Assembly (NCBI GenBank): GCA_964487565.1 | Contig: CAZARN010000028.1 | Span: 1 to 12,317, forward strand | Source: Phil1 sp964487565 | GTDB taxonomy: Bacteria; Bacillota; Clostridia; Christensenellales; CAG-138 | Reading direction: 5' to 3' | Length of the DNA: 12,317 nt | Part shown: piece after piece, positions 6,617-12,317 of the stretch | Layout of the letters: every line of letters starts with the position of its first letter | How positions within the stretch are numbered: position 1 is the stretch's first letter | Program-made: the position numbers and the translations under genes | Notes under the pieces: generated by a model | What the model was told of the DNA's origin: nothing | What the model saw: the letters and a program-made list of their open reading frames with translations, nothing else | Databases searched by the model: none

Positions 6617-7645
6617 ATGAAAACATCGGGCTCAGGCAAAAAGCGCAGCGCGGCGGCAATGCTTGCACTCCTTTGGGGAGTGCTTGTCGCCTCGTTCCTC
6701 ATATCCTTCACCATCGGGCGTTACGGGGTGAGCGTGCAAAACGTCGTCAGAATTCTCCTTTCGCGCATATTCCCGATCGAGCAGACATGGACCGACAGGA
6801 TGGAGACCGCAGTCATCAACATACGCCTTCCCCGGATACTTCTCGCGTGTTTTGTCGGCTGTTCGCTCTCCGCGGCCGGCGCCGCGTATCAGGGCGTGTT
6901 CCAGAACCCCATGGCCTCGCCCGATATACTCGGCGCGTCAAGCGGGGCGGCCTTCGGCGCGGCGCTTGCGATACTTTACGGCGCATCCGCGCGCATGATA
7001 ACGGTCTCGGCCTTCATTTCAAGCCTCGTCGCAGTCACGGCGGTATTTCTCATCGCGGGCAAAGCCCCCGGCAGCAGGGTGATGAACCTCATCCTCGCCG
7101 GCATAATGCTGGGCTCCCTCTTCACCGCCGGCACGTCATACATAAAGCTCGTCGCCGATCCCTCAAATCAGCTTCCGCAGATAACCTACTGGCTGATGGG
7201 CAGCCTTTCCGGTGTGAAAAAGCAGGATGTTCTCTTCGCGGCGATACCCATGGCCGTCGGACTCGTGCCGCTCATCGCGCTTCGCTGGCGGCTCAACATA
7301 CTTTCACTTGGCGACGACGAGGCGCGCGCCCTCGGCGTCAACGCGGACGTGCTTCGCCTTATCGTGATCCTTTCCTCAACGCTCGTCACCGCCGCAAGCG
7401 TGTCCATATCCGGCATGATCGGCTGGGTGGGGCTTGTGATGCCGCATCTTTGCCGCAAGCTTGTCGGCGCGGATTACAGGTTCCTCATGAGCGCATCCTG
7501 CATCGCGGGCGCGGCGTTTCTGCTGATCGTGGATGATGTTTCGCGCAATCTTCTTGCCGTTGAGATCCCCATCGGGATACTCACCGCCCTGATCGGCGCG
7601 CCGTTCTTCATATATCTCATATTCAGGAAGGAGAAGACGCTTTGA
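6617..7645 (+). CDS. FecCD/BtuC-type ABC transporter permease, probably for molybdate/tungstate (MolB-like)
   Basis: Membrane subunit of a type II ABC importer in the iron-siderophore/cobalamin family, which also includes the Haemophilus molybdate permease MolB. From ATG 6617 it has 342 residues, the usual length, with a charged N-terminus followed by about ten membrane helices. Family motifs are GAAYQGVFQNPMASPDILG near residue 88 and the GMIGWVGLVMPHLCRKLVG block near 270, which includes the ATPase-coupling helix. The VEIPIGILTALIGAPFFIYL ending is also typical. Its stop overlaps the ATPase start. The specificity call rests on context (XdhC in the same operon, ModE-like dyad), not on pocket residues; an iron-chelate or corrinoid substrate remains possible. 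Start uncertainty is 8 codons (6593 or 6617). Confidence 0.9.
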   Translation: MKTSGSGKKRSAAAMLALLWGVLVASFLISFTIGRYGVSVQNVVRILLSRIFPIEQTWTDRMETAVINIRLPRILLACFVGCSLSAAGAAYQGVFQNPMASPDILGASSGAAFGAALAILYGASARMITVSAFISSLVAVTAVFLIAGKAPGSRVMNLILAGIMLGSLFTAGTSYIKLVADPSNQLPQITYWLMGSLSGVKKQDVLFAAIPMAVGLVPLIALRWRLNILSLGDDEARALGVNADVLRLIVILSSTLVTAASVSISGMIGWVGLVMPHLCRKLVGADYRFLMSASCIAGAAFLLIVDDVSRNLLAVEIPIGILTALIGAPFFIYLIFRKEKTL

Positions 7646-8421
7646 GCATCTCATGCGAGGACCTCACCTTCTCCTACGGCGGCGCTCCCGTGCTTTCCGG
7701 CGTAAGCTTCAGTGTGCGCGACGGGGAATTCGCGGCCGTGCTCGGCCCGAACGGCGCGGGCAAGACCACGCTTTTCCGCTGCATACTCGGCCTTTCCCGC
7801 AGATACGGCGGCAAAGTGCTTATCGATTCGCGTGACGCGAGGACGCTCTCCGCGCGCTCTCTTGCCTCATCTGTCGCATACATTCCCCAGCGGAGGGAGC
7901 AGCCCTTTGGCTACACCGTGTTTGAAACGGTGCTCATGGGTACTACGCACGCGCTTGCGGCCCTTTCCCAGCCGGGCGCGAGGGAGCGCGCGAAGGCCGC
8001 GGACGCGCTGTGCCGGCTCGGTATCGAAGCGCTCGGCGACAAGTATTTTTCGCGCATATCCGGCGGGGAGCAGCAGCTCGCGCTCATCGCCCGTGCCCTG
8101 GCCCAGAACGCGAAAACGCTCGTCATGGATGAACCCACCTCGTCGCTCGATTACGGCAACGAGGCGCGCGTGCTTTCGGCCGCGCGCTCCCTTGCGGATT
8201 CGGGCTATACAGTGCTTATGTCCACCCATTCGCCCCAGCAGGCCGTGTCTTATGCGGATACCGCCGTCGCGCTCCAGGGCGGGCATATCATCGGCGCGGG
8301 CGCGCCGCGGAGCGTGCTTACCTCCGCCATGCTCAAGACCCTGTATGGGGTTGAAGCGGCGCTTGTGGATACCGACGCCGGCCTTATCATCGCGCCTTGG
8401 TCGGCAGGGAGGCAGCGCTGA
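7642..8421 (+). CDS. ABC transporter ATPase of the FecE/BtuD/MolC type
   Basis: Cytosolic nucleotide-binding subunit that powers the importer encoded just upstream. The 259-residue protein has all ABC motifs: Walker A GPNGAGKTT (35-43), Q-loop Gln83 (AYIPQ), signature ISGGEQQ (139-145), Walker B LVMDEP (160-165), D-loop SSLD and switch His196 (MSTHS). It starts with TTG at 7642, which overlaps the TGA stop of the permease; GGAAGGAG 8 nt upstream supports this start. Overlap and a non-ATG start point to translational coupling and matched subunit amounts. It overlaps the next gene by one base. It looks intact. Confidence 0.95.
   Translation: MSISCEDLTFSYGGAPVLSGVSFSVRDGEFAAVLGPNGAGKTTLFRCILGLSRRYGGKVLIDSRDARTLSARSLASSVAYIPQRREQPFGYTVFETVLMGTTHALAALSQPGARERAKAADALCRLGIEALGDKYFSRISGGEQQLALIARALAQNAKTLVMDEPTSSLDYGNEARVLSAARSLADSGYTVLMSTHSPQQAVSYADTAVALQGGHIIGAGAPRSVLTSAMLKTLYGVEAALVDTDAGLIIAPWSAGRQR
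8406..8412 (+). promoter_or_regulatory. Ribosome binding site deciding the methyltransferase start
   Basis: AGGGAGG lies 8 nt before ATG at 8421, inside the end of the ATPase gene. The frame is open back to a TTG at 8397, which lacks such a site. Confidence 0.7.
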
Positions 8422-9146
8422 TGTTCGAATGGAATGAAACGACGCTGCGCATGCGCCGCGACGCGGCGGAATACCTTCATTTTGACGACGCGATAGCGCA
8501 GCGCATCCTTGAGCATGTGCCCGCGGCGGCGCATATGTGCGACGCCGGTTGCGGCACGGGCTTCATCGCGGCCGCCTTCGCAGAAAAATGCGCCCGCGTC
8601 ACGGCGGTGGACGTTTCGGACGCCGCGCTTGACGTGCTGCGCCAAACGGCGGCTTCGCGCGGGCTTTCAAACATAAACACCGTGTGTGCGGACGTTTTCG
8701 CCGCAAACCCTTCGGAAAAATACGACGCCATGACCTTCTGCTTTTTCGGCCGGACGCGGGAATGTCTGCGCGCGGCCGCCGTCCAGTGCGACGGACGCAT
8801 ATTCCTTGTGCGCAAGGACTGGAGCACGCGCCGCTTCACCTCCCCAGGCTCTCCCCTTACGCATCCGAACTTCGAGGCCGTAAGGCGCGAGCTTGACGCG
8901 CTTGGCGTGCGGCACACGGCGGTTTCCTTCGTCCTCGACATGGGTCAGCCATTCCGCAGCGTCGAAGACGCGGCTCTTTTCTTCAAAGAGTACGGCGGGA
9001 AGGAAGCTCCGGCGGCAGGATCGTCGTTCATGGCCAAGCTTACGCGCACCGGGCGCGAGGATTTCCCATATCTGCTTTCCGAAGCGCGTCCCGTTGGCAT
9101 AATCACGATAGACACGGGGGATATTCCCTCGATGCTATATGAATAA
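8421..9146 (+). CDS. Class I SAM-dependent methyltransferase in the transporter operon
   Basis: Predicted soluble S-adenosylmethionine-dependent methyltransferase of 241 residues; the methyl acceptor is unknown. The SAM-binding fold is seen as motif I CDAGCGTG (40-47), the acidic residue ending strand 2 (TAVD, Asp64), and CADVF near 89-93, where motif II usually contacts adenine. The N-terminal MFEWNETTLRMRRDAAEYLHFD and the C-terminal half (residues 130-241, with KDWSTRRFTSPGSP and GREDFPYLLS) do not match a subfamily I can name. It shares one base with the ATPase gene and lies 13 nt before the substrate-binding protein gene, so it is embedded in the transporter operon. It might modify a metal ligand, a cofactor or a protein of the system; that is speculation. 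Confidence 0.85.
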   Translation: MFEWNETTLRMRRDAAEYLHFDDAIAQRILEHVPAAAHMCDAGCGTGFIAAAFAEKCARVTAVDVSDAALDVLRQTAASRGLSNINTVCADVFAANPSEKYDAMTFCFFGRTRECLRAAAVQCDGRIFLVRKDWSTRRFTSPGSPLTHPNFEAVRRELDALGVRHTAVSFVLDMGQPFRSVEDAALFFKEYGGKEAPAAGSSFMAKLTRTGREDFPYLLSEARPVGIITIDTGDIPSMLYE

Positions 9147-9159
9147 CGGAGGTAAAAAA

Positions 9160-10257
9160 ATGAAAAAGACCGTCGCATCGTTGCTTGCATTGTTAATGCT
9201 CCTCTCCTTCGCCGCGTGCGCGTCCGTTGAAACTCCAGCCGCGAACGGGACTCCCGTTCCCGAAACGCGGACATTCACGGATTCCGCGGGACGCACTGTG
9301 GAGATCCCTTATGAAATAACAAAGGTCGCCGTGTCCGGCCCGCTCGCGCAGATCGTGCTGTTCGCGCTCGCGCCCGACAAGCTCGTCGGCATCGCGAACG
9401 AATGGGACGAATCGGCCAAAGAATATCTCGACGCCAAATACTTTGACCTGCCAGTCCTCGGTCAGCTTTACGGCGGGAAGGGCGAGCTTAACCTCGAAAC
9501 GCTGCTCGCTTCCGGCGCTGAGGTCGTGATAGACGTCGGCGAGCCGAAGGATACCATCGTTGAAGACATGGATTCCCTTTCCGAGCAGACAGGCATCCCC
9601 TTCGTGCATATAACGGCGACCCTTTCGACGATGGGAGATGCGTACAGGATGCTCGGCGAGCTTCTCGGCATGCAGCTTGAAGCGCAGACGCTCGCCGCCT
9701 TCTGCGAGGAGGTGTATTCGAGGACGCAAAGCATAATGGATTCCGTTGAAAAGACCGATATCCTCTATATCACCGGCGACACGGGGCTGAACGTCATCGC
9801 CTCTGGCAGCTACCACGCGGAGGTGATCGACATGACGGGCAACAACCTTGCCGTTGTGGACGATCCTTCAAGCAAGGGCACAGGCAACGAGGTGGATATG
9901 GAGCAGTTGCTCCTGTGGGATCCCGACGTGATAATTTTCGCGCCCGGCAGCATATACGCTACCGTCGGTTCGGACGAGACCTGGCAGCAGCTCACCGCCA
10001 TAAAAAACGGCAGGTATTACGAGGTCCCCATGGGCCCGTACAACTGGATGGGCTTCCCTCCCTCCGTGCAGCGGCTGCTTGGCATGATGTGGATGACGGA
10101 GCTGCTTTACGGCGAATCATACGGTGAAAGCCTTTATGCTTCAGTCGCCGAATACTTCGATCTGTTCTATCACGCGGACCTTTCTCAGGATCAGTTCGAC
10201 GCGCTCGTCGCGAACTCCATCGGCGTGAAGGACGCGGCCCAAACGCCCGCTGCGTGA
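9160..10257 (+). CDS. ABC transporter substrate-binding lipoprotein (TroA/FecB/MolA-like fold)
   Basis: Extracytoplasmic receptor that delivers the substrate to the FecCD-type permease. The 365-residue precursor begins MKKTVASLLALLMLLSFAAC, a signal peptide with a lipobox ending at Cys20 (Phe at -3 is slightly unusual), so it should be lipid-anchored on the outer face of the membrane. The mature part has the two-lobe features of this class: RTFTDSAGRTVEIP, KVAVSGPLAQIVLFALAPDKLVGIA, a linking helix, then WDPDVIIFAPG and the C-terminal GPYNWMGFPPSVQRLLGMMWM. The last block is aromatic and may line the ligand site. ATG 9160 has GGAGG 7 nt upstream; ATG 9139 lies inside the methyltransferase gene and is unlikely. 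A molybdate or tungstate ligand is inferred from context. Confidence 0.92.
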   Translation: MKKTVASLLALLMLLSFAACASVETPAANGTPVPETRTFTDSAGRTVEIPYEITKVAVSGPLAQIVLFALAPDKLVGIANEWDESAKEYLDAKYFDLPVLGQLYGGKGELNLETLLASGAEVVIDVGEPKDTIVEDMDSLSEQTGIPFVHITATLSTMGDAYRMLGELLGMQLEAQTLAAFCEEVYSRTQSIMDSVEKTDILYITGDTGLNVIASGSYHAEVIDMTGNNLAVVDDPSSKGTGNEVDMEQLLLWDPDVIIFAPGSIYATVGSDETWQQLTAIKNGRYYEVPMGPYNWMGFPPSVQRLLGMMWMTELLYGESYGESLYASVAEYFDLFYHADLSQDQFDALVANSIGVKDAAQTPAA

Positions 10258-10258
10258 C

Positions 10259-11278
10259 ATGAAAGCGCTGTTTCAAAAAATACACGCAGCTTTATCGCTC
10301 GGGGAAGGCGTTGTGCTCATGAGCATAATCGCAAGCTCCGGCTCCACGCCGCGCGGCAGCGGGGCGAAGATGGCGCTGTTTGAAAACGGCGACACCGTCG
10401 GCACAATCGGCGGAGGCGCCGTTGAATATGAAAGCCTGAAGCTCGCCCGGCAGGCGCTCGTTTCACGCAGGGCCTTCACGCACGGCTTCAGCCTGACCCA
10501 TAACGAGACCGCCGATATAGGCATGATCTGCGGCGGTGAGGTGACTGTTTATTTCCAGTATCTTGCCGGACTGGACGCCGCCAGGCTCGTTGCCCGCATA
10601 CTCGAATCGTTCGACTCGCATGTGCGCTCATGGCTCATCACCCGCATAACGGATGGCACTGTGCGCTCGATGGCCGTTTACGCCGCGGGTGAGCTGTATC
10701 CGGAGGATGCGTTTTCAACAAGCGACGTCCTCCCGCTGCTCAAGCCGCGCGCAGTGCTCCGCACGGGCGACGTCACATATTACGCGGAACCGCTTTCCAC
10801 GCCGGAAACGGTTTATGTTTTCGGCGGAGGTCACGTTTCCAAGGAGCTTGTGCCCGTCCTCGCGCACGTCGGTTTTTCCTGCGTCGTGTTTGAGGACAGG
10901 CCGCAGTTTGCGGACATCTCGCTTTTCCCCGGCGCGCTTCGCACGCTCGAGGGCGATTTTACAAATATCGCCCGCGATATCAGCGTGACAGGCGATGATT
11001 ACTGCGTCATAATGACGCGCGGACACGAGTATGATTACGAGCTGCTTGCGCAGGTGCTGCGCACGGACGCCGTTTACATCGGCGTCATAGGCAGCCGCCG
11101 CAAGATCGCCGCGACCAACGCGCGCCTCATCGAAGCCGGCTTGCCCGAAGCCGAGCTTTCACGCATACACACGCCCATAGGTCTTCCAATCGGAGCGGAA
11201 ACGCCTGCCGAGATCGCGATAAGCATCGCGGCGGAGCTCATCGGCGTGAGGGCCGGCCTTTTGAAGGAGGACGCATGA
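10259..11278 (+). CDS. XdhC/CoxI-family molybdenum hydroxylase maturation protein
   Basis: Members such as Rhodobacter XdhC bind molybdenum cofactor, favour its sulfuration and insert it into xanthine dehydrogenase-type enzymes in the cytosol. The 339-residue protein has both usual parts. The N-terminal XdhC_CoxI domain has SSGSTPRGSGAKM (26-38), TIGGGAVEYE (49-58) and MICGGEVTVYF (89-99, with conserved Cys91). The C-terminal Rossmann-like domain has YVFGGGHVSKELVPVLAHVG near 186-205, MTRGHEYD, GVIGSRRKIA (275-284) and IHTPIGLPIGAETPAEIA near 303-320. It starts one base after the receptor gene's stop with no ribosome site, so translation probably depends on coupling; the complete domain supports this ATG. 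No hydroxylase structural gene is in view. Confidence 0.94.
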   Translation: MKALFQKIHAALSLGEGVVLMSIIASSGSTPRGSGAKMALFENGDTVGTIGGGAVEYESLKLARQALVSRRAFTHGFSLTHNETADIGMICGGEVTVYFQYLAGLDAARLVARILESFDSHVRSWLITRITDGTVRSMAVYAAGELYPEDAFSTSDVLPLLKPRAVLRTGDVTYYAEPLSTPETVYVFGGGHVSKELVPVLAHVGFSCVVFEDRPQFADISLFPGALRTLEGDFTNIARDISVTGDDYCVIMTRGHEYDYELLAQVLRTDAVYIGVIGSRRKIAATNARLIEAGLPEAELSRIHTPIGLPIGAETPAEIAISIAAELIGVRAGLLKEDA

Positions 11279-11817
11279 ACGCTCCCCGGCACATACTCAT
11301 CACGGGCGAACGCGGCGCGGGCAAGAGCACGCTCATCGAAAAGCTCCTGCTTGAAAGCGCGAAGCCCGTATACGGCTTCGTGACAAAGCGTCTCGCGCCT
11401 GACGGCTCCGGCTTTCACCCGATCTATATGCACCCCGCTTGGGAAAGCCCCGCGCAGCGCCGCTGCACGCCGGAAAACCTCGTCGGCACGTGCGACGCGA
11501 AAACCCACAACGTCTCCCCCGGCGTGTTTGAAACGCTCGGCGTGCGCCTGATCGAGGCGGCAAAGCCCGGCGGTATCATCGTGATGGATGAGCTTGGCTT
11601 CATGGAGGCGCAGGCGACGCGATTCACGTCGGCCGTGCTTCGCGCCCTTGACGGCAGCATACCCGTGCTCGCCGCCGTCAAAGCCCGTTACGACGTTGAT
11701 TTTCTGAACGCCGTGCGCGCGCATGAAAACTGCGACGTATTCACGCTGACAAAGGAAAACCGCGACGTGATATACGCCGTGGCGCTCAAGGCCCTTTACG
11801 CCTGGGATGAACGCTGA
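11275..11817 (+). CDS. THEP1-like P-loop NTPase, candidate molybdoenzyme accessory factor
   Basis: Small P-loop nucleoside triphosphatase of 180 residues, resembling the THEP1/NTPase_1 family. Seen are Walker A GERGAGKST (11-19), the family-like VYGFVTKR and GSGFHPIYM near 32-52, and Walker B with its extension IIVMDELGFMEAQ (101-113), comparable to the DEIGKMEL motif of THEP1. The ATG overlaps the XdhC stop (ATGA) and has AGGAGG 5 nt upstream, so the two are translationally coupled. Known THEP1 proteins hydrolyse NTPs in vitro without a clear role. Coupling to XdhC suggests energy or nucleotide use in cofactor handling or enzyme assembly, which is inference. It is the last gene before the operon terminator. 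Confidence 0.88.
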   Translation: MNAPRHILITGERGAGKSTLIEKLLLESAKPVYGFVTKRLAPDGSGFHPIYMHPAWESPAQRRCTPENLVGTCDAKTHNVSPGVFETLGVRLIEAAKPGGIIVMDELGFMEAQATRFTSAVLRALDGSIPVLAAVKARYDVDFLNAVRAHENCDVFTLTKENRDVIYAVALKALYAWDER

Positions 11818-11827
11818 AAGCATAACG

Positions 11828-11857
11828 AAAGGGCCGCGGTTTTCGCCGCGGCCCTTT
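11828..11857 (+). terminator. Strong 12-bp hairpin between convergent genes
   Basis: AAAGGGCCGCGG (11828-11839) and CCGCGGCCCTTT (11846-11857) pair perfectly around a 6-nt loop, 10 nt after the NTPase stop. Only three T follow on either strand, so as a terminator it would be imperfect. It could act in both directions or stabilise the 3' end of the operon message. Confidence 0.6.
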
Positions 11858-11863
11858 GAATGG

Positions 11864-11883
11864 CGGCCTTAAGGCCGTTTTTT
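11864..11883 (+). terminator. Rho-independent terminator of the six-gene operon
   Basis: CGGCC (11864-11868) and GGCCG (11873-11877) with a TTAA loop form a stable stem followed directly by six T (11878-11883). It is the second of two tandem hairpins and the only one with a full T tract on the plus strand. Confidence 0.82.
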
Positions 11884-11918
11884 CAACGCATTTGCATATC
11901 GTTTTTTTCGCAATGCTC

Positions 11919-12317
11919 TTACTGCACATACCGCAGCCAGAATCGGTCGTTCTCGACCACCTCAATATGCGGGTCGCTTTCATTAAATTTAATTTCCACA
12001 TGATCACGCGCCATAAATATATCGGGCGATTTTGTATCCCCCAGCGCCTCTGTACCGTTTATTTGTAGTCCTGTAATATCCACCGTCGCCGTGCCGGTGC
12101 TGTCATCGTGCAGCTCGAAGCCGTAATTCCCGCCGTCAAAGGTAACGCTGCCCGTCAGGACAAGCGTCATCCCTGCATCCAGCCTTACTCCTATCACCTC
12201 AGTGATTGTCGGGTTGTCAAGCTCAACTTCAAGAACGCCATCAGTGAGGAACTCCGCGCGTATTCCAACTCCGCCGGGAAAATCCACGCCCGAAAGATAT
12301 TGCGTCATGTCCTCCTG
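11919..12317 (-). CDS. Hypothetical protein, possibly partial at the window edge
   Basis: Unrecognised minus-strand reading frame ending at 11919. From ATG 12308 it encodes 129 residues (MTQYLSGVDFPGGVGIRAEF onward). The three codons upstream to the window edge are also open, so the true start may lie outside. AGGAGG sits only 2 nt before this ATG, closer than is optimal, which leaves the start doubtful. The sequence is acidic, has no cysteine and no membrane segment, and alternates hydrophobic and polar residues (LEVELDNPTITEVIGVRL, TLVLTGSVTFDGGNYGFELH), suggesting a beta-sandwich or part of a surface or structural protein. It converges on the six-gene operon across the double hairpin. The frame looks genuine because it uses the whole stretch to the window edge without conflict with another gene. 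Confidence 0.55.
   Translation of the reverse strand, partial: QEDMTQYLSGVDFPGGVGIRAEFLTDGVLEVELDNPTITEVIGVRLDAGMTLVLTGSVTFDGGNYGFELHDDSTGTATVDITGLQINGTEALGDTKSPDIFMARDHVEIKFNESDPHIEVVENDRFWLRYVQ

Noticed and set aside
6673..7536. 287-residue plus-strand frame within the permease gene
   Set aside because: Arginine- and histidine-rich shadow frame of a gene with clear FecCD motifs; no ribosome site or family likeness.
11074..11823. 249-residue minus-strand frame opposite xdhC and the NTPase gene
   Set aside because: Shadow frame; both plus-strand genes have full domains, coupling and ribosome sites.

Overview
The window comes from a GC-rich Firmicute, most likely an anaerobic member of the Clostridia. 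The signs are a perfect CIRCE/HrcA operator in front of groESL, strong AGGAGG-type ribosome sites, sigma-A-like promoters, a lipoprotein solute receptor, and families typical of that class (DUF1015, AEC transporter, PlsC with zinc ribbon, ComEB-type dCMP deaminase). The species cannot be named from the sequence. No RNA genes, insertion sequences, integrase genes or CRISPR arrays were seen.

Left part (1-1360): the minus strand carries groES and the first half of groEL (cut by the window edge), driven by a sigma-A-like promoter whose start region is covered by CIRCE. A dCMP deaminase gene runs the other way (1359-1817). A candidate minus-strand terminator lies between the two.

Middle (1831-6399): four minus-strand genes in a row. 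In order of transcription they are carbamate kinase (arcC), a DUF1015 protein, an AEC-type transporter, and a PlsC-like acyltransferase with a zinc ribbon. arcC has a good promoter at 6463-6491 and an inverted repeat in its leader. A strong GC hairpin separates DUF1015 from the AEC gene.

Right part (6531-11883): a compact plus-strand operon of six genes that overlap or nearly touch: FecCD-type permease, ABC ATPase, class I methyltransferase, lipoprotein substrate-binding protein, XdhC-family protein and a THEP1-like P-loop NTPase. It ends at two hairpins, the second with a T tract. The promoter (TTGACC-N17-TATAAT) is followed at once by a 24-bp dyad resembling the ModE molybdate-repressor site. 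Together with XdhC, a maturation factor of molybdenum hydroxylases, this suggests that the 'iron-siderophore-like' transporter is a MolABC-type molybdate or tungstate importer, co-expressed with proteins that mature a molybdenum hydroxylase. The methyltransferase and the NTPase would be little-described members of that system. The divergent carbamate kinase fits a purine or ureide catabolic setting, but that link is inference.

Right edge (11919-12317): a minus-strand ORF of unknown function, probably beta-rich, whose start may lie outside the window.
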